Assembly: GCF_900142375.1 (NCBI RefSeq)
Contig: NZ_FRAR01000004.1
Location: 62,001-126,000, forward strand
Direction of reading: 5' to 3'
DNA length: 64,000 bases
From: Desulforamulus aeronauticus DSM 10349
GTDB lineage: Bacteria > Bacillota > Desulfotomaculia > Desulfotomaculales > Desulfotomaculaceae
Every line of letters starts with the position of its first letter. Position 1 is the stretch's first letter. Positions 16,861 through 27,073 of the stretch are shown piece after piece. The position numbers and the translations under genes were made by a program. The notes beneath the pieces are model-generated. The model was given only the letters and a program-made list of their open reading frames with translations. It ran no database searches and had not been told where the DNA came from.

Positions 16861-18873
16861 TTATTTTTCTTTGGCGGCTTCTTTTTCTTCCTTGGCCTTT
16901 TTAATAACCATTTCTGCTTCACGTCCGGAGAATTCTTCGTAGTTGTAGAATTCCATCGTGAAGGAACCGCGCCCTTGGGTCATAGACTTCAGATCAATAG
17001 CATAGCGATACATTTCTGATAACGGTACCTGAGCACGGATTTTCACCAATTTACCCAGGCCCTCTGTACCCAGTACACGGCCACGCTTGGTGTTAAAGTC
17101 GCTGATAATATCACCCATAAAATGTTCAGGAACAGTTACTTCTACATTCTGAATGGGTTCTAACAATGCAGGACTAGCCTGCTCACAACCCTTTTTAAAG
17201 GCCATATGCGCTGCAATCTTAAAGGCCATTTCAGAGGAATCCACCGGGTGGTAGGAGCCATCATAAAGGGTTGCCTTTAAGCCAGTAACAGGGAATCCTG
17301 CTAGCACACCTTCTTCTAAAGATTCCCTCAGACCTTTTTCAACAGCTGGGAAGAAGTTTCTCGGCACAGCACCACCAAATACTTCTTCAGCAAAGATGAA
17401 GTGTTCTTCAGAAGGCTCGAAACGAACCCAGGCATGACCGTATTGTCCACGTCCACCGGATTGTTTCTTGTGCTTGCCTTCTACCTCCACTTTCTTGCGG
17501 ATGGTTTCACGATAAGGTACTTTCGCTTCAGTTAGAGTTACGTCTACGCCATACCTCTTCTTTAGACGATCCACCATGATTTGGGTCTGGGCCTCACCCA
17601 TGGTAATCAATAGAGTTTGTTTTGTCTCTGTATTTTTCTGAACCTTAATAGTGGGGTCTTCATCTGTCAGTTTAAATAAAGCATCGCCTAATTTATCTTC
17701 GTCGTTTTTACTCTTGGGTGCTACAGCAATAGTTAAGGTAGGTGCAGGGAATTCAATCTTTTCTAATTCGATAGGTTTATCTTTATCAGCCAGGGTATTA
17801 CCGGTACTGGTGTCCTGCAGTTTAACTAGAACCGCTAAGTCACCGCAGGGAACAACATCCGTTTGCTGAGTTGCTTTACCGCGCACATAAAGGATTTGAC
17901 CAATTTTTTCTGGTTTTTCCTTAGAAACATTGACAATGGCAGAGTCATTTTTCAGCTGACCGCGATATACCCGAATAAAATTCATTTTACCAACATAGGG
18001 GTCGGCAATAGTTTTAAATACTAAAGCAGCTACAGGACCTTCCTCCACCTGGGGAGCAGGGAAATAAGTTGCCAGGAAATCCAAAATTTGGGCTACCCCA
18101 ATATTCTTGACGGCACTGCAGGCCAGAACAGGCACTACTTTCCCCATGGCCAGCGCTTTTTGGAAACCATCTTTAATTTCTTCCGGGGTTAGTTCTTCTC
18201 CCTCTAAATATTTCATTGTCAACTCATCGTCACCTTCAGCAGCCGCTTCCACCAGGGTTTCACGATAAGTTTCAATGTAGTCGGCCATATCATCAGGCAC
18301 AGGAATTTCTTTGCCCTTTCCATCGCCGCTATAGGCTTTGTTTTCCAATACAGAAGCTACACCACTGAAGTCGGTGAAAGCTCCGATGGGTAATTGAATA
18401 GGTACAAAATTGGCGCCAAACTTTGCTTTCAAGTCGTCCAGGACTTTGTCAAAGTTCGCATTTTCACGATCCATCTTATTAACAACCACAATTTTAGGCA
18501 TTTCACCAGCCATATCCCAAATAACTTCATGTTGCACTTGCACTCCGTCAACGGCTGATACCACAAAAATGGAACCATCAGCAACACGCAGGGAACCTTT
18601 AACCTCACCAATAAAGTCGGAGAAACCTGGGGTATCTAACAAGTTGATCTTTGTATTATTCCATTCAACAGGTACCAAGCTAGTGTGAATAGTAATTTTA
18701 CGTGCGGTCTCTTCAGGATGGTAGTCGGAAGTGGTTGTACCATCTTCCACTCTACCCATACGGGAGAGAGTACCTGTGTTGAAAAGCATTGCTTCTACCA
18801 GAGAAGTCTTGCCGGAACCGCCGTGAGCCACCACTGCCACATTGCGTAGTTGGTTTGATTGGTAATTTTTCAA
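16861..18873 (-). CDS. Elongation factor G-like GTPase (EF-G paralogue)
   Basis: This 670-residue translational GTPase has EF-G domain order: G domain (DTPGFSDF, NKMD), domain II, and domains III-V with the C-terminal YAIDLKSMTQGRGSFTM segment. It departs from canonical FusA in the P-loop, AHGGSGKTS in place of AHIDAGKTT, and in a shorter length (about 690-700 for FusA). This matches the EF-G-like (FusA2) subfamily, whose role is not well defined; the true translocase should be encoded elsewhere with the str operon. The TTG start at 18873 is eight bases after GGAGG. It is a single-gene unit. Confidence 0.87.
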   Translation of the reverse strand: MKNYQSNQLRNVAVVAHGGSGKTSLVEAMLFNTGTLSRMGRVEDGTTTSDYHPEETARKITIHTSLVPVEWNNTKINLLDTPGFSDFIGEVKGSLRVADGSIFVVSAVDGVQVQHEVIWDMAGEMPKIVVVNKMDRENANFDKVLDDLKAKFGANFVPIQLPIGAFTDFSGVASVLENKAYSGDGKGKEIPVPDDMADYIETYRETLVEAAAEGDDELTMKYLEGEELTPEEIKDGFQKALAMGKVVPVLACSAVKNIGVAQILDFLATYFPAPQVEEGPVAALVFKTIADPYVGKMNFIRVYRGQLKNDSAIVNVSKEKPEKIGQILYVRGKATQQTDVVPCGDLAVLVKLQDTSTGNTLADKDKPIELEKIEFPAPTLTIAVAPKSKNDEDKLGDALFKLTDEDPTIKVQKNTETKQTLLITMGEAQTQIMVDRLKKRYGVDVTLTEAKVPYRETIRKKVEVEGKHKKQSGGRGQYGHAWVRFEPSEEHFIFAEEVFGGAVPRNFFPAVEKGLRESLEEGVLAGFPVTGLKATLYDGSYHPVDSSEMAFKIAAHMAFKKGCEQASPALLEPIQNVEVTVPEHFMGDIISDFNTKRGRVLGTEGLGKLVKIRAQVPLSEMYRYAIDLKSMTQGRGSFTMEFYNYEEFSGREAEMVIKKAKEEKEAAKEK

Positions 18874-19203
18874 AGTTCAGGCCTCCTTTTGTAAATATTG
18901 GCATTTACCAGTATTACCTAAAACTATACTTCTAACCATATTTAGGAGTTTATTCAATTCAATTATTGACATATAGTAACTCCTAATTTAGGTTGGCAAA
19001 ATTAAAATTATGTTAACATTTCTACATGCCCCATCTAAATCCTCTAAATTTAAGGAAAATTGCATATATTTTTTCTGCACATACCCCAAAGTCCAAACTA
19101 AGCTTTCGCCTGCTTGTTTAGGTTATTCATACACCGTTGTCCACTATCATAAACATAGCATAGTGGACTATCTGGCCAAGACAAATGCGAAAGGAAAATG
19201 GAC
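18874..19203. other. Divergent region between the EF-G-like gene and spoVB
   Basis: This 330-base region holds two inverted repeats. TTAGGAGTT at 18942-18950 pairs with AACTCCTAA at 18978-18986; GTCCACTAT at 19139-19147 pairs with ATAGTGGAC at 19160-19168, the latter 36 bases before the spoVB start. Either could be an operator or leader hairpin. Around 19095 a stretch (caaactaagctttcgcctgc) resembles that next to repeat copy D at 5386. Confidence 0.45.
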
Positions 19204-20754
19204 ATGTCTCGACAATCATTTATCACTGGTGCACTTATTTTACTGATAGCAAGTTTTATTAACAGAATCATTGGTTTTGCTTATCAGATGATTATTGTTC
19301 GTCTTATTAAACCCGAAGGCATCGGTCTCTTTAACATGGTCTTTCCCTTTTATGTGCTAGTGCTGGTTTTAGCAACCATGGGCATTCCAGTAGCCATTGC
19401 CAAATTGGTGGCGGAGGAAGTGGCGCGTAATAATCTGCGGGGGGCCAATAGAATCTTTAAGATTTCCCTTACTTTTCTGATCATCTCTAGTGTTTTCTTC
19501 ACGGTTCTATTGGTGATGGTCTCTCCCCTATTAATGAAATATGTTTTTCCCAACCCCAAAGTTTATTATATTTTCTTATGCCTAATTCCGGGTATTATCC
19601 TGGTGTCTATCTGTTCAGCTTTTCGGGGTTATTTCCAGGGATTGCAGCAAATGACTCCCACTGCTGTTACCCAGATATTGGAACAAATTGTTCGAGTAAC
19701 TGCCGGTTTATCGATCGCCTATTTTTTGTTACCAAGGGGAGTTGAATATGCAGCTATCGGGGCGTCTCTAGGTGTCGTGATAGGTGAATTTGTGGGTTGT
19801 TTTACCATGATCTATCTTTATTTCAGTAATCGTAAGAAAAACCTAAGCGGGGCGGCAACTCCTTGCCAATCACTTCCTCAAACCTGCTCAAAAATCTTTG
19901 GTTTAGGTATACCCGTGACCATGACTCGTTTTACCAGTACGTTTCTACTGTCGGTGGAAGCAGTTTTAATCCCCCTAAGGCTACAGGAGGCTGGCATGAC
20001 TCTGTCTGAAGCCACCTCCACTTTTGGACTGCTGGTGGGAGTGGCCGATACCTTGTTTTTTACGCCAACCATGATTACTGCAGCATTGGCCACGGCCTTG
20101 ATCCCAGCCATTTCCGATGCACTGGCCTTAAATAATCATCATTTAGTGCTTTCTCGTACCGCCAAAGCCTTGCGCATTACCATTTGTGCCGGACTTCCTT
20201 GTGCAGTTGCCTTTATTCTTTTACCGAATGAAATGTGTGGTGTGTTATTTGGTTATGCCAATGCCGGTTCGATCTTGGGAGCTTTGGCCATTGGTGGACC
20301 TTTCTTATATTTTCAACAAACCACCACGGGCATTTTACAAGGTATGGGCCAAGCTGTGAGACCCTTTAAAAATTTAGTCGTTGCCTCCATCATTAAAATT
20401 TTAGGATTGTACTACCTCACGGCTATACCAGGGCTAGGTATTACTGGGGCCGTCATTGCAGTGGTATTTTGTTATATGACAATGGCTTGCTTAAATTATC
20501 TGGATTTACGCCACTTGATTGGTTATCGTATTCATTTTTCCCATGATATTTTTAAACCAATTCTGGCTGCCTTTGGTATGGCTGTGGTAATATGGAACAT
20601 TAAACAGCTACTGTTGCCTATTTCTCCTTTGCTCACATTGCTGGTAGCTTTAGCTGCTGGAGGTTTTGTTTACCTGATACTTCTGTTTTTGCTGGGTGGC
20701 ATTCATAGGGATGATCTCAAACCCATTAAAGAAATCATTATCAAGAAATTTTAA
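19204..20754 (+). CDS. spoVB: Stage V sporulation protein B / MOP-type flippase
   Basis: This 516-residue membrane protein of the MOP (MATE/MurJ/Wzx) superfamily has about 14 predicted helices spread over its length. The N terminus (FITGALILLIASFINRIIGF) and the AFRGYFQGLQQMTPTA motif are those of SpoVB, which is needed for spore cortex synthesis and thought to flip a lipid-linked precursor. The start is ATG 19204, eight bases after AAAGGA; ATG 19198 is too close to the ribosome site. A polysaccharide flippase of the neighbouring exopolysaccharide locus is an alternative, but this gene is on the opposite strand and converges with it. Confidence 0.82.
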   Translation: MSRQSFITGALILLIASFINRIIGFAYQMIIVRLIKPEGIGLFNMVFPFYVLVLVLATMGIPVAIAKLVAEEVARNNLRGANRIFKISLTFLIISSVFFTVLLVMVSPLLMKYVFPNPKVYYIFLCLIPGIILVSICSAFRGYFQGLQQMTPTAVTQILEQIVRVTAGLSIAYFLLPRGVEYAAIGASLGVVIGEFVGCFTMIYLYFSNRKKNLSGAATPCQSLPQTCSKIFGLGIPVTMTRFTSTFLLSVEAVLIPLRLQEAGMTLSEATSTFGLLVGVADTLFFTPTMITAALATALIPAISDALALNNHHLVLSRTAKALRITICAGLPCAVAFILLPNEMCGVLFGYANAGSILGALAIGGPFLYFQQTTTGILQGMGQAVRPFKNLVVASIIKILGLYYLTAIPGLGITGAVIAVVFCYMTMACLNYLDLRHLIGYRIHFSHDIFKPILAAFGMAVVIWNIKQLLLPISPLLTLLVALAAGGFVYLILLFLLGGIHRDDLKPIKEIIIKKF

Positions 20755-20758
20755 ATAT

Positions 20759-22132
20759 TTACAATCCTACTCCATCTATAAAAGCCAACAATTTCTCGGT
20801 CTTTAGTTGCATGAGTTCACGGTTGCCCCTTGCTTCAACATTTAATCTTAATACCGGTTCGGTATTAGAGCTACGCAGGTTAAACCGCCAATTACCAAAC
20901 TCTACGCTTAAACCATCCGTACGGTCAATAGCAATAGCACCCTGTGAAAAATTTTTTTCTACCTGCTCCATTACTTTTCTTGCATCTGTTACTCGGCGGT
21001 TAATCTCACCGCTAACCGGATAGGCAGCTACTCGCTCGCCGATCAGTTTCGATAGACTTTTATTCTTTCGACTCATCAACTCTAAGACTAATAGCCAAGG
21101 TATCATTCCGCTATCACAGTAGGCAAAATCCTTAAAATAATGGTGGGCTGACATTTCCCCACCGTAAACTGCATCTTCCAAACGTAAGCGCTCTTTTATA
21201 AAGGCGTGGCCGGTTTTACTCTGAACTGGCACCCCACCTGCTTGCTGTACTAGCTCAATGGTATTCCAGGTTAACCGGGGATCGTGAATAATTTTAGCCC
21301 CTGGCTGTCGAGATAATAAGGAGGTTGCCAAAAGGCCTACTATATAGTATCCTTCAATAAAATTACCCCTTTCATCAAAAAAGAAACAACGATCATAATC
21401 TCCATCCCAGGCTAATCCCACAGCTGCCTTATTTTTTCGAACTGCTTCAGCCGTTGCTAGACGGTTTTCCGGTAATAATGGGTTAGGAATTCCGTTAGGA
21501 AACGTACCGTCCGGTTGGTGTTGAATCTTAATGAATTCAAAAGGTAAGTGGGACTCCAGCTCATCAAGAACTGGTCCGGCACAACCGTTGCCGGCATTCA
21601 CTACCATTTTAATTGGTTTCAAAACAGATGGATCTATATATGATAACAAGTGTTGCACATAATCAGCCATTATGTTTATTTTACGGTAAGAACCTAATGC
21701 CCCAGAGGATGACTTTTCCCTCTTACATTGTCCGCTTATTAAGAGCTTTTCAATTTCTTTCAGGCCACTATCACCGCTAATGGGGATTGCCCCAGCTCTT
21801 ACTAGCTTCATCCCGTTATACTCCTCAGGATTGTGACTGGCAGTAACCATCATACCGCCGTCCAGACCAAGATGAAAGGTAGCAAAATATACCTGCTCCG
21901 TACCGGAAAGTCCAAGATCGATTACCCCACAACCGCCTTCCCTTAAGCCTCGAATCAAGGAAGCCGCCAGGGCCGGACTGGTCAGCCGTATATCATAGCC
22001 TACGACAACCTGGCGAGGCTTAAACAACTGCACATAGGCCTGACCAATAAGGTAGGCTAGCTCTTCATTTAACTCTTCCGGAACTTTGCCCCGAATATCA
22101 TAAGCCTTAAAGGCCCGGGTATTTACCTCCAT
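20759..22132 (-). CDS. Phosphomannomutase/phosphoglucomutase
   Basis: This alpha-D-phosphohexomutase interconverts mannose (or glucose) 6- and 1-phosphate. Key motifs: [12 protein letters not shown] at the start, the phosphoserine loop [11 protein letters not shown] (about residue 106), the metal loop DGDYDRC, the sugar-binding loop GEMSAHHYF, and the phosphate-binding SNTEPVLRL near the C terminus. GEMSAHHYF is the form of bacterial PMM/PGM (AlgC/ManB type). Length 457 is normal. ATG follows GGAGGTAACCAG. It lies downstream of the PMI/GMP gene, separated by a terminator, and would supply mannose 1-phosphate for GDP-mannose made by that gene's product. Confidence 0.9.
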   Translation of the reverse strand: MEVNTRAFKAYDIRGKVPEELNEELAYLIGQAYVQLFKPRQVVVGYDIRLTSPALAASLIRGLREGGCGVIDLGLSGTEQVYFATFHLGLDGGMMVTASHNPEEYNGMKLVRAGAIPISGDSGLKEIEKLLISGQCKREKSSSGALGSYRKINIMADYVQHLLSYIDPSVLKPIKMVVNAGNGCAGPVLDELESHLPFEFIKIQHQPDGTFPNGIPNPLLPENRLATAEAVRKNKAAVGLAWDGDYDRCFFFDERGNFIEGYYIVGLLATSLLSRQPGAKIIHDPRLTWNTIELVQQAGGVPVQSKTGHAFIKERLRLEDAVYGGEMSAHHYFKDFAYCDSGMIPWLLVLELMSRKNKSLSKLIGERVAAYPVSGEINRRVTDARKVMEQVEKNFSQGAIAIDRTDGLSVEFGNWRFNLRSSNTEPVLRLNVEARGNRELMQLKTEKLLAFIDGVGL

Positions 22133-22166
22133 CTGGTTACCTCCATGTTACTGTTGCATTTGTACA

Positions 22167-22204
22167 CTAAAAAACGGCTCTGTTACACTAAAACAGAGCT
22201 GTTT
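22167..22204 (-). terminator. Terminator between the PMI/GMP and PMM/PGM genes
   Basis: A long stem (22172-22184 with 22192-22204, G-T pairs) is followed on the minus strand by TTTTTT. It ends the exopolysaccharide transcript or lets part of it through to the mutase gene. Confidence 0.8.
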
Positions 22205-22209
22205 TCTAA

Positions 22210-23586
22210 TTACATACATTTTTTACGATGACATTCATTCTCTATTTCGCTCCAATTAAATAAAAAGCGTTCAATATCCTGTTCAACCAGAGTACTGCCC
22301 TTCTGAATTTCAATAATCTCCAAATCTGTTATGGCGTGAATGGAGTGAACATCTCCCTGGGAAATTTCCAATACGGATCCGGCCTCAACGGGTAAAATCA
22401 CGCCATTCAAAGCTACCTCTCCCTTTCCCTGTACGATGGTCCAAGTTTCACTGCGCTGAAAATGTCTTTGATAGCTAATGTTTTTTCCGGCGTTGATACC
22501 CAGTCTTTTAACCATAATTTCATATCCATCATCGTAGTTTATGTGTTCCAAAACTTTATACCAGCCCCAACCCCGTTCTTCGTACATGGGCCTTTGCTCA
22601 ATCTGCTCGATAAATTGCTTGATTTGGGGACTCATTTGTTTATCCGCTACCAGAATCCCATCCGGTGTGGCTACAACTACGCTATTGCTCAGTCCTAAAG
22701 CGAGGACAGGAACGCCTAATTCGTTGATCAGATGTACATTGTCAGCCCCTGCGATGATTCCCTTGCCTAACACCCTTTGGGGCATCTCCTCCGTTAAGGT
22801 ATTCCAGGTTCCTAAGTCTTTCCAGCTTCCCGTATAAGGCAATACCACAATCTTTTCGGTTCTTTCCACCACTTGGTAATCAAAACTAATTTTAGGCAGC
22901 CGGTCATAGTAAGCCAGCAACTCGGCATAGTCAGTGGGCAAATTTTGTTCTTTAAGAATTTTCAGTAAAAAGTTAAGTCTGAAACTAAAGACCCCACAAT
23001 TCCAGAGCGCCTTTTCTTCGATTAGCTTTTGGGCCTCTGCCTGCTGCGGTTTTTCCTTAAACCCCTTGACAACCCAATAGCCGTCCTGACCGTCCGTTCT
23101 CTCAGGAATTATATAACCGTATTTTTCCGTAGGAAAGGCAGGCAGCGCACCTATTAAAGCCAAATCAGCCCCCGACCTTGCCAATATCTCTTCTGTCTCA
23201 TTCACCCGTTCAAAAAAACTGTCCTCCACCATGGGATCTACGGGAATGACTCCGATTACCTCCTGGGGAGATATTTTTTCCACAGAATTAAAATAAGCAG
23301 CTGCCAAAGCAATTGCCGGAAAAGTATCCCGCCGCTTCGGTTCGATGACCATCTTTATTTCCTGACCCAGTTGCTTGCGCAGCATCGACTGCTGATCTTT
23401 GCCGATGGCAAAAACAGCCTTATCTGCCAAACCGCTTCCCGTCAATTGCCGCCAAATCCTCTGGATCATCGACTCAGGATGTCCTTGTTCGTTGTTTAAT
23501 ACTTTTACGAACTGTTTGGCCCGTGCCCCATTGGTCAACGGCCAAAGCCTTTGTCCCGATCCGCCGGATAATAAGATTATTTTCAT
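22210..23586 (-). CDS. Mannose-1-phosphate guanylyltransferase / mannose-6-phosphate isomerase
   Basis: This type II PMI-GMP of the AlgA/XanB/ManC family makes GDP-mannose and may also isomerise fructose 6-phosphate to mannose 6-phosphate. The N-terminal nucleotidyltransferase has LLSGGSGQRLWPLTNG and the FKEKP motif. The C-terminal cupin-like domain (about residues 345-458) has GINAGKNISYQRHFQRSETW and VLEISQGDVHSI. The start is ATG 23586 behind GAGGGGCGT; an upstream in-frame Met lacks a site. It begins seven bases after the stop of the DPM1-GtrA gene, so the two are co-transcribed. Confidence 0.92.
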   Translation of the reverse strand: MKIILLSGGSGQRLWPLTNGARAKQFVKVLNNEQGHPESMIQRIWRQLTGSGLADKAVFAIGKDQQSMLRKQLGQEIKMVIEPKRRDTFPAIALAAAYFNSVEKISPQEVIGVIPVDPMVEDSFFERVNETEEILARSGADLALIGALPAFPTEKYGYIIPERTDGQDGYWVVKGFKEKPQQAEAQKLIEEKALWNCGVFSFRLNFLLKILKEQNLPTDYAELLAYYDRLPKISFDYQVVERTEKIVVLPYTGSWKDLGTWNTLTEEMPQRVLGKGIIAGADNVHLINELGVPVLALGLSNSVVVATPDGILVADKQMSPQIKQFIEQIEQRPMYEERGWGWYKVLEHINYDDGYEIMVKRLGINAGKNISYQRHFQRSETWTIVQGKGEVALNGVILPVEAGSVLEISQGDVHSIHAITDLEIIEIQKGSTLVEQDIERFLFNWSEIENECHRKKCM

Positions 23587-23593
23587 ACGCCCC

Positions 23594-24751
23594 TCATTTC
23601 TTTGCACTAATATCAGGGTGATTCTTTTCACTGATTCGTTTGTAAACCGTTAGAAGAGCTCTTCCTTCCTTCCAGACCCAAAACTTACTTAAAAAATAAT
23701 TACTAAAGCTGGCACAAACAATACCGGCGAAATTCCCCCAATATTTATCGATATGCAAAAAATAGTAGAGTAAAAATAAAGTAATACTTTTAATAAAGAT
23801 GCCAAAGGAGGAAACTATTAAATATCTGCTGAAACGTCTTACATTTATAAGGAAAACTTTATAATCGAACTTTACTGCGGCAATTTCTTTCCAGGTAAAC
23901 AAGTTATTTAAAGTATAATTAGAAGCCATCGCAATTAAGGCGGAAATAACAGCTCTTGCATTCACACTCATCCCGGCAAATCTGTAACTTAGTAAGGCAA
24001 AAATCAGCATATCGACGATGACCCCGGAACCTCCCACCAGACAGAAAACATAAAAACGCCGGTCACTCTCACTGCGCTTGAGTAAAGTGAAGATATGCCA
24101 TAAATATTGGAGTTGTACCTTCAGATTCAACTTGGATTGCCCCAAATTGCGGCTACTAAAGGCATAAGGAATTTCTACCAACGTTTGATAGTTTCCCATC
24201 ACCAGGATTTCCATGAGTATTTTCCATCCTACAGGATTCAGCTGCTTTCCTTTGATCACTTCCCTTCTCAGCATAAACATCCCGCCGGTATGATCCGAAG
24301 CCCGTCTTAGGCTTTTGATCAGGATTTTACCGATATATCGCGCTGTTGCCGAGACAAGTTTTCTGAACCAGTTCAATCCTCCGTCACTGCCACCGGGAAT
24401 AAAGCGGCTGGGGACGACAAGATCAGCTCCCTGTCCAATTTCTTTCATCATCTTAGACAGCATTTCGGGGGGATGCTGCAGATCTCCGTCCATCACAGCC
24501 AGGATATCGCCTTCTGCATATTCAAAACCGCAAATCACCGCCGAAGACAATCCGGTCTTGTTTTCCCGGTGAATTAGTTTGATCCGCTGATCTTTGCGGG
24601 CAAATTGCGAAATTATCGCTGGGGTATCATCATCGCTGTCGTCCACAAAGATAATTTCATAGCTGTAATCTTGCAGGCTTTCTTCGACACGCCGAATCAG
24701 CTCACCAATATTATCCTTCTCATTAAATACGGGAATGACCAAGGACAGCAT
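23594..24751 (-). CDS. Polyprenyl-phosphate mannosyltransferase fused to a GtrA domain
   Basis: Residues 1-230 are a GT2 domain of the dolichol-phosphate mannosyltransferase (DPM1) type: SLVIPVFNEKDNIGEL, FVDDSDD and AVMDGDLQHPP with the metal-binding DGD, and the acceptor loop VVPSRF. Residues about 240-370 form a GtrA-like domain with four membrane helices. Such fusions make undecaprenyl-phosphate-linked mannose or glucose from the nucleotide sugar and may help move it across the membrane. Since the next gene makes GDP-mannose, the donor is most likely GDP-mannose. The ATG follows GGAGGGG. The GT-C genes upstream could use its product. Confidence 0.87.
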   Translation of the reverse strand: MLSLVIPVFNEKDNIGELIRRVEESLQDYSYEIIFVDDSDDDTPAIISQFARKDQRIKLIHRENKTGLSSAVICGFEYAEGDILAVMDGDLQHPPEMLSKMMKEIGQGADLVVPSRFIPGGSDGGLNWFRKLVSATARYIGKILIKSLRRASDHTGGMFMLRREVIKGKQLNPVGWKILMEILVMGNYQTLVEIPYAFSSRNLGQSKLNLKVQLQYLWHIFTLLKRSESDRRFYVFCLVGGSGVIVDMLIFALLSYRFAGMSVNARAVISALIAMASNYTLNNLFTWKEIAAVKFDYKVFLINVRRFSRYLIVSSFGIFIKSITLFLLYYFLHIDKYWGNFAGIVCASFSNYFLSKFWVWKEGRALLTVYKRISEKNHPDISAKK

Positions 24752-24778
24752 ATTTACCCCTCCAACCGTTTGTTTACT

Positions 24779-27037
24779 TTATTTCTTTGGCTGATGTTCG
24801 GTATCGTCCTGCTCAGTCATTTGCCCTTCATGAATCCCGCTTTCAGCTTCTGTAAAACCTTGTTCAGCTTTCAGTTTTACTCCTGCTTGAGTAAACTCAT
24901 TTTTAACTCGTCTCAGACGGAGTAACGCGATTAGGGCGGCAATGATTAAAACAATTAGAACTACCACTAACCACCATGGCAGATGGGTGATTTTTTCCAA
25001 ATCATTAACTCGGTCTTCTGTTGTTTTGGGCACGCTGACCGCTGTCTTTTCACTGACGGCTAAATTGCTCACATCCAGAAAACTATTGACCAAAGCGAGC
25101 TGTTGCTCCATTTTTCGTAGAATATCCTTATTGCTTAAGGCTTGTTTCAACACAGTCAGAGCGTCTTGATTATTGTACATAATCACGTAAATTCTTCTTG
25201 CCGGGTCCCAGGGTGAACGAATTACCTGAATTAAGGCCTTATTCTGCAATGTTTCCGAAATCACGTTGACACCGTTTTGGATTGTTAACTCATTATTTTC
25301 GCCTGGAGCAACTGCCAAGGCCTTTTTTACCTCTTCCGGCAGCTTAATATCCTGATAAGAACCTAAAAATATCAGATCCATTTTTTTCTGTTTCGAGGTG
25401 GGAACATATTGCTTTAAGAGGGTCCAATCATACACCCGGCCTGTATTCTGACCAAGGCGGGTCGCCAAAAGGACGGCTGCTTCTATAGAATCCCCGTTGA
25501 ACTGTTCCGGCATTCCCAGGGCAACCTGTGCTGGCTCTCCGTTCTGGCCGGAATATACGTAAGGAAACATTTTTAAACTGGGCTGAAGCATGACATTTCC
25601 CGGAGAAAACACAATTTGGGAAGTTTCATCAATCACGGTCCAGGCACTTTCCGAATAATCCTTGGAACAATCGACCAACCCTAAATAGTTGTAGCATTCG
25701 ATTCCTACCTCAAGGAACGGAGACTTTAAATCTTTCTCCGGTATATCAATCTTCAGTGTTCCACCTTCAGCGTTGGCAGTCGTCAGCTTGGTGCTGGCAA
25801 CCGGAGTTCCATTGATCTTTACCGTAATCACCGAGCGCTCGGAAATAAGAGCTTGAGAATGGCTGAACTTCAAATTAAGATAGGACCCTTTGCTGCTCTG
25901 AATTTCCTGAGGCTGAATAAAGGTCAAATAAGCTCGCTGATGAAAGACCCCTGCCAGATTGATCGTCGAGTAGCCAAAATCAGAAAAATGATAAACCCCT
26001 TTTTCTTTTGCCTTAAAAGCATTGGCGGCTGGCTGAACCTGAGATTTTAAAATGATAGCGGATTGATCGACCTGTTCCAGCAGAGTGCGGTTGGTGATCA
26101 AGTTGATGGCCTTCTGAAAGCCGCTTGCGTCCTTTCCCCCAATGACCGTTGAATAATGAGGCGTACCCTCTGTCGGTCCTGCAATGGCCAGATATCCTTC
26201 CTCCTCTTTCAGATATTGGGACAGAGCTTGCAGCGGCTGATTGTCCTGCCAACCTGGAAAAGGGCCAAGATAAACTTTATTTCGTGCCGGGACGTTGCTT
26301 ACCGGAACAGGCTCTTGAGTTATTTCTTCATAAACCTGAAAATCCAGCATTTGCCGTCCTGGATAGGCCGCACCTAGGGAAGAGCCGAGTTTAAGCAGAG
26401 CAAGTACGGACTCTTCCTTGCTTCCTTTAGAGAGTATAAAATCTGTTGCCAACAGGCTTTGATCGGATAACCCCTCATAATATATCGGATAAAATCCTGA
26501 CAATTCGGCAGTGTAATGATCTTTCAAGGTTATATTTAAATAAGAATCGCTGTGCAAAATCACCCAGTTGTCAGGATTATCAATATCGGCGCAATCTCCC
26601 TCAATTGAACGCTGATCACTGGTAAATTTAATTTCATTGACAGCATTTTGCTTGATCTTCTCCGTCGGCAGCGTAACGCTCCACCAGCCCTGCCCTTTTT
26701 CTTGCAAGGTATAAATACCCTTTGTTTCTAAAGCAACTCCATTAATGTAGACCGTCAGGCTGGATTTGGCATCAATCAAGGTATTGGAAAAGGTAAAATG
26801 GATGTTGAGGCTGCACGGATCGGTAACAGTTGTCCCTTTGGGCATAAAGAGCCAATAGGAAACAGCATTTCTTGGACTATTAAGCGTTTGATCAGTGCTG
26901 ATAAAGGGAATCTGATAACTCTTTCCCTGAAGGTTTTCTACAGGGGGCTGGGCAAAGGCACTCCAGGGAATTAGCAGCAACATTATAATAGTCCAAATGA
27001 AGAGTTTAGCTATCCGTGATTTCGCATTTCTTTTCAT
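24779..27037 (-). CDS. BcsB-like exopolysaccharide synthase partner
   Basis: This 752-residue exported protein resembles BcsB, the periplasmic-type subunit that guides the polymer leaving the cellulose synthase. It has a signal peptide (cleavage expected after SAFA, residue 29), repeated jelly-roll and flavodoxin-like regions, and one C-terminal membrane helix (about residues 690-715) that would pack against the synthase, followed by a charged tail. The start is ATG 27037 after GGAGAG. It lies 36 bases after the MshEN glycosyltransferase, the same pairing as bcsA-bcsB. In a one-membrane cell it would sit on the outer face of the membrane. Confidence 0.82.
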   Translation of the reverse strand: MKRNAKSRIAKLFIWTIIMLLLIPWSAFAQPPVENLQGKSYQIPFISTDQTLNSPRNAVSYWLFMPKGTTVTDPCSLNIHFTFSNTLIDAKSSLTVYINGVALETKGIYTLQEKGQGWWSVTLPTEKIKQNAVNEIKFTSDQRSIEGDCADIDNPDNWVILHSDSYLNITLKDHYTAELSGFYPIYYEGLSDQSLLATDFILSKGSKEESVLALLKLGSSLGAAYPGRQMLDFQVYEEITQEPVPVSNVPARNKVYLGPFPGWQDNQPLQALSQYLKEEEGYLAIAGPTEGTPHYSTVIGGKDASGFQKAINLITNRTLLEQVDQSAIILKSQVQPAANAFKAKEKGVYHFSDFGYSTINLAGVFHQRAYLTFIQPQEIQSSKGSYLNLKFSHSQALISERSVITVKINGTPVASTKLTTANAEGGTLKIDIPEKDLKSPFLEVGIECYNYLGLVDCSKDYSESAWTVIDETSQIVFSPGNVMLQPSLKMFPYVYSGQNGEPAQVALGMPEQFNGDSIEAAVLLATRLGQNTGRVYDWTLLKQYVPTSKQKKMDLIFLGSYQDIKLPEEVKKALAVAPGENNELTIQNGVNVISETLQNKALIQVIRSPWDPARRIYVIMYNNQDALTVLKQALSNKDILRKMEQQLALVNSFLDVSNLAVSEKTAVSVPKTTEDRVNDLEKITHLPWWLVVVLIVLIIAALIALLRLRRVKNEFTQAGVKLKAEQGFTEAESGIHEGQMTEQDDTEHQPKK

Positions 27038-27073
27038 TGATACTCTCCAATCTTTACCTTTAAAATCCCTGGT

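Noticed and set aside
23586-24751. Frameshift between the DPM1-GtrA gene and the PMI/GMP gene
   Set aside because: Each has a complete family length, its own ribosome site and start; the seven-base gap is ordinary operon spacing.
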